From contig NZ_WTYT01000001.1 of the NCBI RefSeq assembly GCF_009827595.1, positions 310,001 to 374,000 on the forward strand: 64,000 bases of DNA, in the 5' to 3' direction. The notes beneath the pieces are model-generated. The model was given only the letters and a program-made list of their open reading frames with translations, was not told where the DNA came from and searched no databases. Of this stretch, positions 35,361 through 44,464 are shown piece after piece (position 1 is the stretch's first letter; each line of letters starts with the position of its first letter). The position numbers and the translations under genes were made by a program. The DNA comes from Altericroceibacterium endophyticum (GTDB taxonomy: Bacteria > Pseudomonadota > Alphaproteobacteria > Sphingomonadales > Sphingomonadaceae).

Positions 35361-36728
35361 TCAATCTGCCGAGGTCAATTGGTCGAGCAATTGCTCGAAA
35401 TCCGGGAAGCTGGTGCCGATGGGGCTCGTGTCGTCGATCTCGACTCCGGATTGGCTGCCGAGTCCGGCAATCGCCATGCTCATAGCAATTCGGTGGTCGA
35501 GATGGGTTTTGATCGAGCCTTCTGCACCGGGCAGGTATTCACCCGCCGTGCCGGTAATGGTGATGCCATCACCCTGTTCCTCAACATTGGCACCAATATG
35601 GGCGAGGGCTTCCGCCATCACGGCAAGCCTGTCCGATTCCTTGACACGCAATTCTTCCAGGCCAGTCGCAATGGTGGTCCCTTCGGCAAAGGCTGCGGCT
35701 ACGAAGAGGGCTGGAAATTCATCGACCATGCTGGGCACAATAGCAGGGTCCACAGTAATGCCCTTGAGGGGAGAGTGTCGGATACGCAGATCAGCCACCG
35801 GCTCACCGCCAACTTCACGGCGGTTTTCTTCTACGATCTGGCCGCCCATTTTTCGCAAGACCTCGAACAGACCGGCGCGTGTGGGATTAAGCCCGACATT
35901 TTCGATCGTGATTTCACTCCCCGGCACGATCAGTGCCGCCACCACGAAGAAGGCCGCAGAAGACGGGTCTCCGGGAACATCGATGATTTGCGGGGATAGC
36001 TCTGCTTCACCGCGCAGGCTGATGATTCGTTCTCCGTCCACTTCTTCCACCTGCAGATCGGCGCCAAAACCTTTCAGCATGCGTTCCGTGTGGTCGCGGG
36101 TGGGGACAGGTTCGATGACCTTGGTGATCCCGGCCGTGTTCAGGCCAGCCAACAAAACCGCGCTTTTAACCTGGGCGGAGGCCACAGGTAGACGATAAGT
36201 GATCGGGATGGCCGGGCAAATACCGCGTAGTGTCAGCGGCAATCTTCCGCCTTCGCTGGCTTCAAACTGCGCGCCGGTTTCGGAAAGCGGTGTGATGACG
36301 CGGCCCATCGGGCGGGAGGACAGGCTGGCATCACCGACAAAGCGAACCTCTACCGGGTGACTGGCAACCAGGCCCATCAACAGGCGCACGGCAGTGCCGC
36401 TATTCCCCATATCCACGGCGTTTTCGGGTTGCTGAAGGCCGCCGACACCAACACCATGGATGACCCATTCCACCGCATCAGCATTCTGGCGGCGTTCGAT
36501 TTTTGCACCCATCGCCCGCAATGCATCTGCGGTCGCGATAACATCTTCGCCTTCGAGCAGGCCGGTTACACGGCTTTCTCCAACCGCAAGAGCACCGAAC
36601 ATAAGAGAACGATGGCTAATGGACTTGTCACCCGGTACACGGATTCGGCCGGTCAAGGGATTGCCACTGATGAAGCGACGGGGCCGCAGGCCCGGTCCTG
36701 ACGTGGTGGAAGGCGAAATAGAGGTCAA
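35361..36728 (-). CDS. aroA: 5-enolpyruvylshikimate-3-phosphate synthase, class II
   Basis: AroA transfers enolpyruvyl to shikimate-3-phosphate. The 455-residue product has [66 protein letters not shown] and [10 protein letters not shown], and its wording follows the Agrobacterium CP4 (class II) type. In CP4 the glyphosate-tolerance residue is Ala100 in NAAT; here the matching segment is NSGTAV, with Gly, which is the sensitive form. The gene heads the aroA-cmk-rpsA unit and is divergent from the FYDLN-type gene across 166 bases. Confidence 0.97.
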   Translation of the reverse strand: MTSISPSTTSGPGLRPRRFISGNPLTGRIRVPGDKSISHRSLMFGALAVGESRVTGLLEGEDVIATADALRAMGAKIERRQNADAVEWVIHGVGVGGLQQPENAVDMGNSGTAVRLLMGLVASHPVEVRFVGDASLSSRPMGRVITPLSETGAQFEASEGGRLPLTLRGICPAIPITYRLPVASAQVKSAVLLAGLNTAGITKVIEPVPTRDHTERMLKGFGADLQVEEVDGERIISLRGEAELSPQIIDVPGDPSSAAFFVVAALIVPGSEITIENVGLNPTRAGLFEVLRKMGGQIVEENRREVGGEPVADLRIRHSPLKGITVDPAIVPSMVDEFPALFVAAAFAEGTTIATGLEELRVKESDRLAVMAEALAHIGANVEEQGDGITITGTAGEYLPGAEGSIKTHLDHRIAMSMAIAGLGSQSGVEIDDTSPIGTSFPDFEQLLDQLTSAD

Positions 36729-36894
36729 ACGTCATGTCTTTCGGGAAATTGATAGTGACGCGGCTTTTGACAGCGAGACTACCCTATGGCAAGGCGCGCC
36801 GCTCTTGATTCCGGTGCGAAGCGCGCCCATCAAGATCAACGAGATTTTTGATCCCGCCCGGTAAGTCCGGCGGGCAGCGTTTGAGGAAATTGAA

Positions 36895-37218
36895 ATGGTC
36901 AAGCCTGAATGGGGCTCCAAGCGGACCTGCCCGAAATGCGGCACCCGTTTCTACGATCTGGGCAGTGACACTCCGGTGACCTGCATCGAATGCGAAAACG
37001 AATGGTATCCTGAGCCTGTGCTCAAATCCAAACAGCCGATTCCTTTCGAGGAAGAGGAAAAGGAAAAGACGAAGAAGGACGCCGATTCTGATCTGGCTGA
37101 CGATGAGCTGGAAGATATCGACGAGGATAACGATTCCCCGGATAACGACGTTGATCTCGGCGGAGACGACGATCTGGGCGTCAATTCGGCGACAGACGAA
37201 AAAGAAGACGAAAATTAA
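36895..37218 (+). CDS. TIGR02300/FYDLN family acidic protein
   Basis: The 107-residue protein begins with a small zinc ribbon (CPKCGTRFYDL and a second CIEC) and ends in a tail of about 50 residues rich in Asp and Glu. This matches the alphaproteobacterial TIGR02300 family, whose function is unknown. An acidic tail after a zinc knuckle suggests protein or RNA-complex binding, but that is inference. It is divergent from aroA and upstream of tRNA-Ala; a weak hairpin follows the stop. Confidence 0.92.
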   Translation: MVKPEWGSKRTCPKCGTRFYDLGSDTPVTCIECENEWYPEPVLKSKQPIPFEEEEKEKTKKDADSDLADDELEDIDEDNDSPDNDVDLGGDDDLGVNSATDEKEDEN

Positions 37219-37228
37219 TACTTGCCAA

Positions 37229-37263
37229 GCTTGGGAGCTGGCTCTAGAGGGCGGCTCCCAAGC
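37229..37263 (+). terminator. Hairpin after the TIGR02300 gene
   Basis: A 10-bp stem (GCTTGGGAGC and its complement) with a 15-base loop lies 11 bases past the stop. No T run follows, so termination strength is uncertain. Confidence 0.55.
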
Positions 37264-37337
37264 CAAGACGAAGTGGTAAAAAACTTCTGATTTGGTGAGG
37301 AAGCGCTTCATCCCGCGAGGCGCTGAAATGAATGAAT

Positions 37338-37413
<76 letters not shown>

Positions 37414-37417
37414 TTCA

Positions 37418-37437
37418 CCGGATATGCTGATATCCGG
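37418..37437 (+). terminator. Hairpin just downstream of tRNA-Ala
   Basis: A perfect 8-bp stem (CCGGATAT and its complement) with loop GCTG starts four bases after the tRNA CCA. It may mark the transcript end or a 3' processing trailer; no T tract follows. Confidence 0.55.
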
Positions 37438-37549
37438 CCATCGTTGAAATGCACTGGCAGCACCAATGCCTGCGATCATTTGAACTTTGACCTGATCTCA
37501 ACATACCTGGATAACATATGGGTGCGTTCAGGGGATCATCCCCACGCTG

Positions 37550-37579
37550 GCCGACGAGTTTTCGTCCGCCGGCGTTTTT
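37550..37579 (+). terminator. Possible terminator/attenuator upstream of ffh
   Basis: GCCGACGA pairs with TCGT-CCGC-CGGC (one four-base bulge) and is followed by GTTTTT. A second short dyad, GGGGATCATCCCC, lies at 37531-37543. Both precede ffh by about 70-115 bases and could end the tRNA transcript or attenuate ffh. Confidence 0.45.
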
Positions 37580-37645
37580 CGCGTTTCATCCTCCGTAAAT
37601 TGAATTGCGGTGGGCGGGGCGCCGGACAGGAGAAGAGAGAAAGAC

Positions 37646-39109
37646 ATGTTTGACAGCCTTTCCGATCGTCTGACCGGCGTATTTGACCGATTGCGTGGCC
37701 GTGGTGCTCTGAATGAGCAGGACGTGCGCGAAGCGATGCGTGAAGTCCGCATTGCCTTGCTTGAAGCCGATGTGGCGCTGCCGGTTGCGCGTGAATTCAT
37801 CAATAAAGTTACCGAGCAGGCTGTCGGCCAGCAGGTTCTCAAATCTGTCACTCCCGGGCAGCAGGTCGTCAAGATCGTCAATGACGAGTTGGTGGCCATG
37901 TTGGGCGGCGAAGACGCTGTCGGGCTGGAACTGGAAGCCAAGCCGCCGGTCGTGATCATGATGGTCGGCCTGCAAGGCTCCGGTAAAACCACCAGCACGG
38001 CCAAGCTCGGCCGTCTCATCCGTGAGAAACACGGGAAGAAGGCCATGATGGCCTCGCTCGACGTTAACCGCCCGGCAGCGCAGGAACAGCTTGCTGTTCT
38101 GGGCCAGCAGGTCGACGTTGCGACATTGCCGATCGTGGCAGGTCAGCAGCCGGTCGATATTGCGCGCCGGGCGATGGAATCGGCTAAATTGCAGGCGGCC
38201 GATGTGCTGCTGCTCGACACTGCAGGCCGTCTGCATGTCGATGAAGCGCTGATGGCGGAAATGAAGGCCGTGGCCTCTGTGGCCGCGCCGACAGAAGTGC
38301 TGTTGGTCGTGGACTCGCTCACCGGTCAGGACGCTGTGAATGTCGCGCAGAGCTTTTCGGGTGAAATCGATCTTACCGGTGTGATCCTCACCCGGATGGA
38401 CGGTGATGCGCGCGGCGGTGCGGCGCTGTCCATGCGTGCGGTGACAGGCAAGCCTATCAAATTTGCCGGCACGGGTGAAAAGCTCGACGCGATCGAGCCC
38501 TTCCATCCCTCACGCGTTGCCAATCGCATCCTGGGCATGGGCGATGTCGTCAGCCTCGTCGAACGGGCGTCTCAGGTCGTCGAGAAAGAAGACGCCGACC
38601 GTATGGCCGAGCGGATGATGAAGGGGCAGTTCGATCTGAACGACCTTCGCACCCAATTGCGCCAAATGCAGAATATGGGCGGGCTTGGCATGCTCGCAGG
38701 AATGCTGCCCGGCATGAAGAAGGCCAAGGCCGCCATGCAGCAATCCGGCATGGATGATGGTGTGCTGGGGCGGATGGATGCGATTATCGGATCGATGACG
38801 CCGAAAGAACGCGCGAATCCGGCATTGCTGAATGCGAAGCGGAAGCGCCGCGTCGCGGCCGGCTCTGGTACCCAGGTGCAGGACATTAATCGTCTGCTGA
38901 AAATGCACCAGGAAATGGGCAAGGCGATGAAACAGATCAAGAAGATGGGCGGGCTGAAAGGCCTTGGTGCTCTCTTCGGCAAAGGCGGCATGGGTGCGGC
39001 CATGCCTGGTCTTGCAGGGCAGGGCGGCGCTGGAGGCGGTGCCGGCCTTCCCGGGATGGATGGCGGTCAGCTTCCCCCCGATTTACAGAATTTGTTGAAT
39101 AAGAAGTAA
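37646..39109 (+). CDS. ffh: Signal recognition particle protein Ffh
   Basis: Ffh binds signal peptides of membrane proteins and, with SRP RNA and FtsY, delivers ribosomes to the translocon. The 487-residue product has the N domain, the GTPase G domain (GLQGSGKTTSTAKL near residue 107, DVNRPAAQEQL, LDTAGRLHVDE, LTRMDGDARGGAAL) and a methionine-rich M domain from about residue 330. The ATG at 37646 begins MFDSLSDRLTGVFDRLRG. It leads the ffh-rpsP-rimM unit. The SRP RNA gene was not found in the window. Confidence 0.98.
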   Translation: MFDSLSDRLTGVFDRLRGRGALNEQDVREAMREVRIALLEADVALPVAREFINKVTEQAVGQQVLKSVTPGQQVVKIVNDELVAMLGGEDAVGLELEAKPPVVIMMVGLQGSGKTTSTAKLGRLIREKHGKKAMMASLDVNRPAAQEQLAVLGQQVDVATLPIVAGQQPVDIARRAMESAKLQAADVLLLDTAGRLHVDEALMAEMKAVASVAAPTEVLLVVDSLTGQDAVNVAQSFSGEIDLTGVILTRMDGDARGGAALSMRAVTGKPIKFAGTGEKLDAIEPFHPSRVANRILGMGDVVSLVERASQVVEKEDADRMAERMMKGQFDLNDLRTQLRQMQNMGGLGMLAGMLPGMKKAKAAMQQSGMDDGVLGRMDAIIGSMTPKERANPALLNAKRKRRVAAGSGTQVQDINRLLKMHQEMGKAMKQIKKMGGLKGLGALFGKGGMGAAMPGLAGQGGAGGGAGLPGMDGGQLPPDLQNLLNKK

Positions 39110-39141
39110 TTTCAAGAATTTAGACTGGAAAGGTACGTATA

Positions 39142-39582
39142 ATGGCAATTGCTCTTCGTCTTTCGCGCGGTGGCGCGAAGAAGCGCCCCTATTACCGGAT
39201 TGTTGCTGCGGATTCGCGCAGCGCACGTGACGGCAAGTATCTCGAGCAGGTCGGCACCTATAATCCGCTGCTCGCCAAGGATGACGAAAAGCGCGTTCAG
39301 CTGAACGAAGATCGCGTTCGTTATTGGCTCGGTGTTGGCGCACAGGCTTCTGACCGTGTCGCCCGCTTCCTCGATGCTGCAGGCATCAAGGAACGCGCCG
39401 CACGCAACAACCCGAACAAGGCTGAACCTGGCGAAAAGGCCAAGGAGCGCGCTGAAGAAAAGGCTGCCAAGGTTGCTGAAGCCGAAGAAGCTGCCAAGGC
39501 TGCTCAGGCTTCTGCCGAAGAAGCACCCGCTGAAGAACCCGCAGCAGAAGAAGTACCGGCTGAAGAAAAAGCTGAGGGCTGA
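39142..39582 (+). CDS. rpsP: 30S ribosomal protein S16 with long acidic/alanine-rich tail
   Basis: The first 80 or so residues are a typical S16: [56 protein letters not shown]. They are followed by about 55 residues rich in Ala, Glu and Lys (repeats such as [18 protein letters not shown]), giving 146 residues in place of the 80-90 of many bacteria. Similar tails occur in some alphaproteobacteria. rimM, whose product helps S16-dependent 30S assembly, follows 8 bases later. Confidence 0.97.
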   Translation: MAIALRLSRGGAKKRPYYRIVAADSRSARDGKYLEQVGTYNPLLAKDDEKRVQLNEDRVRYWLGVGAQASDRVARFLDAAGIKERAARNNPNKAEPGEKAKERAEEKAAKVAEAEEAAKAAQASAEEAPAEEPAAEEVPAEEKAEG

Positions 39583-39590
39583 GATATCTG

Positions 39591-40076
39591 ATGGCGGACA
39601 AGGCTGTTATGCTGGCTGCTGTCAGCGGCGCACATGGCATAAATGGCGAAGTCCGCCTGAAGCTTTTCGGAGAAGGGGTAGCCGCTTTGAAGCGCTACCC
39701 CTCCTTCAATGACGGTGCGCTGACTCTCAAAAGCATGCGCAGCGACAATAAAGGCGGCGCCATCGCGCGCTTCGCCGAAGTGACTGACCGCAATACAGCA
39801 GAAAAGCTGCGCGGGACCGCGTTGAGCGTTTCCAGAGAACTGATGCCAGAACTGCCCGCGGATGAATATTATCATGCCGATTTGATCGGGCTGCCCGCAG
39901 TTGACGAGCAGGATCAGCCATTGGGCAAGGTCGTGGCAGTGGATAATTTTGGCGCCAGCGATGTAATCGAGGTCGAGCGCCCCGATGGCAAAAAGTTCAT
40001 GGTGCCGATGACAAAAGATGCCGTTCCGCAATGGAATGAAGCGGGCATCACCATCCATTCCGCCTTTATTGTCTGA
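39591..40076 (+). CDS. rimM: Ribosome maturation factor RimM
   Basis: RimM assists maturation of the 16S 3' domain. The 161-residue protein has the N-terminal beta-barrel (VMLAAVSGAHGINGEVRLK, TDRNTAEKLRGTALSV) and the C-terminal PRC-barrel (YYHADLIGLPAVDE, KVVAVDNFGASDVIEV, VPMTKDAVPQWN). A strong hairpin is embedded in the coding sequence at about 39672-39706. trmD, the usual next gene, is absent here and is replaced downstream by two methyltransferase genes. Confidence 0.95.
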   Translation: MADKAVMLAAVSGAHGINGEVRLKLFGEGVAALKRYPSFNDGALTLKSMRSDNKGGAIARFAEVTDRNTAEKLRGTALSVSRELMPELPADEYYHADLIGLPAVDEQDQPLGKVVAVDNFGASDVIEVERPDGKKFMVPMTKDAVPQWNEAGITIHSAFIV

Positions 40077-40191
40077 TTAGACAAAGCTACTTGCGCATTT
40101 GCGCGGTGTCTTCATGCGTTGCGGCGACTTCGTTTGCGCTGCGCGCGCATAACTGTATTAACAGACTCCTACATTCCAGAAGATCATAGCT

Positions 40192-40213
40192 GCGGGCTCG
40201 CTTCCGAGCTCGC
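40192..40213 (+). promoter_or_regulatory. Stem-loop in the leader of the betaine-synthesis genes
   Basis: GCGGGCTCG pairs with CGAGCTCGC (one G-U) around a CTTC loop, ending 31 bases before the GSMT start codon. It could be a weak terminator for rimM or a leader element; no T run follows. Confidence 0.4.
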
Positions 40214-40244
40214 CTCAATGCGTCTGCAGAGAGAAGGAGCAACT

Positions 40245-41072
40245 ATGAAGGAAGAGAATGGGGCTTCCGTTTTTGCCCCCGAAAAAACTCAGGATTATGG
40301 TGAAGATCCGAAGGCCGTCCGGCAAAGCGACAAATATGTCAGCGAATATGTCCGCGGTTTTGTAAATAAATGGGACGAGTTGATCGATTGGGACGCCCGC
40401 GCAAAAAGCGAAGGCCGGTTCTTTATCGATGTCCTCAAGGCACGCGATAAGAAATCCGTGCTCGACGTTGCAACCGGCACCGGTTTCCATTCCATTCAGC
40501 TGCTCAAGGCAGGCTTCGATGTAACATCCGCTGATGGATCCGCCGAAATGCTGGCCATGGCGTTCGACAACGCCAAAGATAATGATCTGATGCTGAAGAC
40601 CGTGCATGCCGATTGGCGCTGGCTGAACAAGGATGTCCACGGAAAGTTCGATGCGATCATCTGCCTTGGCAACAGTTTCACGCATCTGCATGAGGAAAAA
40701 GACCGTCGCCGCGCATTGGCTGAATTTTATGCCGCGCTGAAGCATGACGGGATTTTGATCCTTGATCAGCGTAATTACGACAAGATCCTGGGCGGCAATG
40801 ATGCCTCCAAGCATAAGTATTATTATTGCGGGGATCAGGTTTCTGCCGAGCCGGACTATGTCGATGACACTTTGGCGCGGTTCAAATACAGCTTCCCAGA
40901 CGGCAGCGAGTATTTTCTGAACATGTTCCCTCTGCGTAAGGATTACACGCGCGGATTGCTGCGCGATGTCGGCTTCCAGCAAATCCACAGCTATGGTGAT
41001 TTTCAGGCTGAGGGTGAGGAATCAGACCCCGACTTCTTCGTTCACGTAGCGGAGAAATCCTATGCAGAATGA
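40245..41072 (+). CDS. Glycine/sarcosine N-methyltransferase
   Basis: The 275-residue SAM enzyme closely follows the halophile GSMT pattern: SEYVRGFVNKWDELIDWDAR, SVLDVATGTGFHSIQLL (SAM motif I), VTSADGSAEML, ADWRWLNKDVHGKFDAIICL, NSFTHLHEEKDRR, LKHDGILILDQRNYD and FPLRKDYTRGLL. It should methylate glycine to sarcosine and sarcosine to dimethylglycine, the first steps of glycine betaine synthesis. GAAGGAGC before the ATG at 40245 supports the start. The stop overlaps the SDMT gene by 11 bases. The assignment rests on motif recall from Ectothiorhodospira-type enzymes. Confidence 0.9.
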   Translation: MKEENGASVFAPEKTQDYGEDPKAVRQSDKYVSEYVRGFVNKWDELIDWDARAKSEGRFFIDVLKARDKKSVLDVATGTGFHSIQLLKAGFDVTSADGSAEMLAMAFDNAKDNDLMLKTVHADWRWLNKDVHGKFDAIICLGNSFTHLHEEKDRRRALAEFYAALKHDGILILDQRNYDKILGGNDASKHKYYYCGDQVSAEPDYVDDTLARFKYSFPDGSEYFLNMFPLRKDYTRGLLRDVGFQQIHSYGDFQAEGEESDPDFFVHVAEKSYAE

Positions 41073-41889
41073 AGGCGGCGTCGCAGTTGCTCAGAACTAT
41101 TACGATAGTGATGAGGCGGATAATTTTTATCACACCATCTGGGGTGGTGAAGATATCCATGTCGGCATTTATGAAAAGACACGCGACATTCGGGAAGCGA
41201 GCCGAACCACGGTTGACCGGATGGTTCAGCTGCTGGGCGACCTGAAGGGCAAGACGGTGCTCGATATCGGTGCCGGCTATGGTGGCGGAGCCCGCGTGCT
41301 CACCTCGCAATACGGGGCAGAGCATGTCACGTGCCTCAACATTGCCGTGAAGGAAAATTGCCGCAATCGCGCCATGAACGAGGAGGCAGGGTTGTCAGAG
41401 CGGATTACCGTCACCGACGGGTCCTTCGATGACATTCCCTATGACGACGAAAGCTTCGACGTAATCTGGAGCCAGGATGCCATCCTGCATGCACCGGATC
41501 GCGCGGCCGTCATGGCGGAGGCCGTGCGCGTTCTGAAGCCGGGTGGCCATTTCATCTTTACCGACCCGATGCAGGCCGATGATCTCGAAAATAGCGACGA
41601 TCTGCAGCCGATATACGATCGCATTCATCTGGCCAATCTTGCCAGTTTCGGCTTCTATGAGCAGGAACTGACCAAACGTGGTCTGGAAAAGGTGGATATC
41701 GAAAAGCGCTCGATGGAAATCGCCAACCATTATGGCCGCGTGGCGGAAGAATTGAAGGCGCGTCGCGCTGAAATTGATGCGAGTGACGAATGGGTCGAAC
41801 GCATGCTCGCCGGACTCGCCCTGTGGGTTGAAGGGGCTAAGGCTGGCAAACTGGCCTGGGGCATCATTCATTTCCGCAAGCCGGAGTAA
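41062..41889 (+). CDS. Sarcosine/dimethylglycine N-methyltransferase
   Basis: The 275-residue partner enzyme shows the SDMT layout: NYYDSDEADNFYHTIWGGED and HVGIYEKTRDIREASRTT at the start, VLDIGAGYGGGARVL (SAM motif I), VTCLNIAVKENCRNR, IWSQDAILHAPDR and LKPGGHFIFTDPMQADD. It should complete the route to glycine betaine, an osmolyte. A GGAG site eight bases upstream and the overlap with the GSMT gene point to one transcription and translation unit. A strong terminator follows. No betaine transporter is adjacent. Confidence 0.9.
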   Translation: MQNEGGVAVAQNYYDSDEADNFYHTIWGGEDIHVGIYEKTRDIREASRTTVDRMVQLLGDLKGKTVLDIGAGYGGGARVLTSQYGAEHVTCLNIAVKENCRNRAMNEEAGLSERITVTDGSFDDIPYDDESFDVIWSQDAILHAPDRAAVMAEAVRVLKPGGHFIFTDPMQADDLENSDDLQPIYDRIHLANLASFGFYEQELTKRGLEKVDIEKRSMEIANHYGRVAEELKARRAEIDASDEWVERMLAGLALWVEGAKAGKLAWGIIHFRKPE

Positions 41890-41903
41890 GCCTGCGGAAA
41901 CTT

Positions 41904-41943
41904 AAAAAAAGCGCGGCGCCTTTGCGGGTGCCGCGCTTTTTTA
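41904..41943. terminator. Intrinsic terminator between SDMT and rdgB
   Basis: An A-run plus GCGCGGC pairs with GCCGCGC plus a T-run around a 12-base loop. It lies between two convergent genes and can act on both strands. Confidence 0.9.
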
Positions 41944-41964
41944 TTTTCTCAGGAAATTGGACGC

Positions 41965-42597
41965 TTAGCTTTCGCCGAACTGGTCCGCTTTCAGTTTTGC
42001 AAAAGCGTCAGAACGATGGCTGATCGCTTGTTTGTCAGCAGGGTCCAATTCAGCAAATGTCTCTGAACGTCCCGTGGGCACGAAGACCGGATCATAGCCA
42101 AAGCCCATTGTGCCGCGTGGCGGCCAGGTCAATGTGCCGGATGCCCGGCCTTCATAGATGACATGATCGCCATCAGGCCAGGCCAGCGCCAGAGTGCAGG
42201 AGAAAAAGGCATCGCGCGGTGTATCCGCCCCTTTTTCGGCCAGCATTCCTTCCACCTTGCCCATGGCCATATACCAGTCTCGCACGGCATCGCCTTCGAA
42301 CCATTGCCGCTCGGCCCAGTCGGCCGTGTAGACGCCGGGGCGCCCACCCAGACTGTCAACCGACAAACCGCTATCATCTGCCAGTGCCGGAATGCCGGAG
42401 GCTTCCGCAGCGGCACGGGCTTTGATCAGCGCATTTTCAGCAAAGGTCTTGCCCGTTTCCGCTGGTTCCGGAAGGCCAAGAGCACCGGCGGAAATGCAAT
42501 CGAGACCATAGGGTTCGAGCAATTTGGCAATCTCTTTGAGCTTGCCAGCATTATGGGTGGCAATAACCAGCTTTCCGGAACCAATCTTGCGGGTCAT
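41965..42597 (-). CDS. rdgB: Non-canonical purine NTP pyrophosphatase (RdgB/HAM1)
   Basis: RdgB clears dITP and XTP from the nucleotide pool. The 210-residue product shows [63 protein letters not shown] and [12 protein letters not shown], all standard for the family. The start overlaps the rph stop by four bases, so the two are coupled. Confidence 0.97.
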   Translation of the reverse strand: MTRKIGSGKLVIATHNAGKLKEIAKLLEPYGLDCISAGALGLPEPAETGKTFAENALIKARAAAEASGIPALADDSGLSVDSLGGRPGVYTADWAERQWFEGDAVRDWYMAMGKVEGMLAEKGADTPRDAFFSCTLALAWPDGDHVIYEGRASGTLTWPPRGTMGFGYDPVFVPTGRSETFAELDPADKQAISHRSDAFAKLKADQFGES

Positions 42598-43307
42598 TTC
42601 ACGGCCTTTTCCTGGGCTGCGAAAATATTGCCGCAGCCGATCTGAGCCAGACGGAGGAGGCGCAGCAGGCCTTCTTCGTCATAGGTCGCGCCTTCTGCGG
42701 TGGCCTGCACTTCGGCAATCCGCCCGCCTTCGATCAGCACGAAATTCGCATCCGCATCGGCGGAACTATCTTCGTCGTAATCGAGGTCCAGTACAGGCTC
42801 GCCATTGCAAATACCGCAGGAAATCGCGGCGATCTTGCCTTCGATCGGGTCCTGCTTGATGTCACCGGATTCCATCAGCTTGTTCACGGCAATGCGCAGC
42901 GCAATCCAAGCGCCGGAAATCGCGGCGGTACGGGTTCCGCCATCTGCCTGAATGACATCGCAATCGAGCGTGATCTGACGTTCGCCAAGCTTCTTGAGAT
43001 CGACCACGGAACGCAGCGAACGGCCGATCAGCCGCTGAATTTCCTGTGTCCGGCCGGATTGCTTGCCCTTGGCCGCTTCACGGCTGCCGCGGGTATGGGT
43101 GGCGCGGGGCAGCATGGAATATTCGCCGGTGACCCAGCCTTCGCCCTTGCCGCGCAGCCACGGCGGAATCCGTTCTTCGACGCTGGCGGTGCAGAGTACC
43201 TTGGTTTCACCAAAACTGATCAGCACCGATCCTTCGGCATGTTTGGTAAAACCGGTCTGGATGTCGATTGCGCGCATCTCGTCTGGTGCACGGCCGGAAG
43301 GTCTCAT
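42594..43307 (-). CDS. rph: Ribonuclease PH
   Basis: RNase PH trims tRNA 3' ends by phosphorolysis. The 237-residue protein shows [48 protein letters not shown], the phosphate-site [15 protein letters not shown] and [19 protein letters not shown]. It is full length, unlike the frameshifted copy of some E. coli strains. It is divergent from hrcA, a pairing common in alphaproteobacteria. Confidence 0.97.
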   Translation of the reverse strand: MRPSGRAPDEMRAIDIQTGFTKHAEGSVLISFGETKVLCTASVEERIPPWLRGKGEGWVTGEYSMLPRATHTRGSREAAKGKQSGRTQEIQRLIGRSLRSVVDLKKLGERQITLDCDVIQADGGTRTAAISGAWIALRIAVNKLMESGDIKQDPIEGKIAAISCGICNGEPVLDLDYDEDSSADADANFVLIEGGRIAEVQATAEGATYDEEGLLRLLRLAQIGCGNIFAAQEKAVK

Positions 43308-43403
43308 GAAATTCTCCTGATATAGATAAATTTCACCTAGGCGCTTAAGGCGCAGCGCCGCAAGACTTGTGGTGCGGCAGGGAACGATTAAGTTGTAGTG
43401 ACC

Positions 43404-44447
43404 ATGGCATCGCCCCCAGTTTCAGAATTGACCGATCGCGCCCGCGAGATTTTCCGTCTCGTGGTGGAAGGCTATATCGATAACGGCCAGCCCCTGGGGT
43501 CAAAGGCGATTGCCGCCGGGGGGAAGGTCAATTTGTCGCCAGCCTCGATCCGTTCGGTGCTGAGCGACCTCGAAGCACTTGGTCTGTTGGCCGCGCCGCA
43601 TACCAGCGCTGGTCGGATGCCGACAGAGATCGGTTTGCGCCTGTTCGTTGATGGCATGATGCAGGTGGCCGAACCGACTTTGCATGAACGCGGGGTCATC
43701 GAGCGCCGGCTTTCCGAACATGGAGCGATCGAGCAGGCTCTGGAGGCGACCAGCTCGGTTCTATCCGATATTTCCGCCGCAGCCGGCGTGGTGATGGTGC
43801 CGCGCCGTGAACCCAATCTGAGCCAGATGAATCTGGTGCAGCTTGATGAAAGACGAGCTCTGGTGGTGCTGGTGGGGCAGGATGGCAGCATCGAGAACCG
43901 CCTGCTGGACATTCCCGCCGGGACATCCATTGCCAGTTTGCAGCAAGCGACCAACTACATCACCGCTCGTCTGAATGGACGAACATTGGAGGATGCGGCT
44001 TCGGCAATCAGGAAAGAAGTTTCCTCCGGCCAGTCACAACTCGACACGGCCAGCCGCGAGCTGGTGGAGCGCGGTTTGGCGATATGGACAAAAGACGCCT
44101 CCGAACGGCCCGTGCTGATCGTGCGCGGTCAAGCCAATCTGCTCGATGAAGAGGCGCTCGGCGACATCGAACGCGTTCGGTCGCTGATTGATGATCTGGA
44201 AAATAAACAATCTGTATCGGAATTGCTGGAGAGTGCGCGCGAAGCAGAATCCGCGCGGATCTTCATCGGTTCTGAAAACCGCCTGTTCGGTCTTTCCGGC
44301 AGTTCGGTCATTGCTTCTCCCTATCGCGACCGCGAGGGAAGAGTGGTTGGCGTGCTGGGTGTAATAGGGCCCACACGGTTGAATTACGCAAGAGTCGTCC
44401 CCATGGTGGACTTCACTGCCCGGAGCCTGGGCAAGCTTATTGGATAG
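43404..44447 (+). CDS. hrcA: Heat-inducible transcription repressor HrcA
   Basis: HrcA represses chaperone operons at CIRCE elements and needs GroE for activity. The 347-residue product has the N-terminal winged helix ([56 protein letters not shown]) and the C-terminal GAF-like dimer domain ending [27 protein letters not shown]. The start could be ATG 43404 or the in-frame GTG two codons earlier at 43398. No CIRCE repeat was seen in the window, so its targets (probably groESL) lie elsewhere. Confidence 0.96.
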   Translation: MASPPVSELTDRAREIFRLVVEGYIDNGQPLGSKAIAAGGKVNLSPASIRSVLSDLEALGLLAAPHTSAGRMPTEIGLRLFVDGMMQVAEPTLHERGVIERRLSEHGAIEQALEATSSVLSDISAAAGVVMVPRREPNLSQMNLVQLDERRALVVLVGQDGSIENRLLDIPAGTSIASLQQATNYITARLNGRTLEDAASAIRKEVSSGQSQLDTASRELVERGLAIWTKDASERPVLIVRGQANLLDEEALGDIERVRSLIDDLENKQSVSELLESAREAESARIFIGSENRLFGLSGSSVIASPYRDREGRVVGVLGVIGPTRLNYARVVPMVDFTARSLGKLIG

Positions 44448-44464
44448 CTGGAAGAAATTTAAAC

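Noticed and set aside
36460-36864. 134-codon plus-strand frame overlapping the aroA start
   Set aside because: It is mostly the complement of aroA, lacks a ribosome site and its non-overlapping tail matches no known family.
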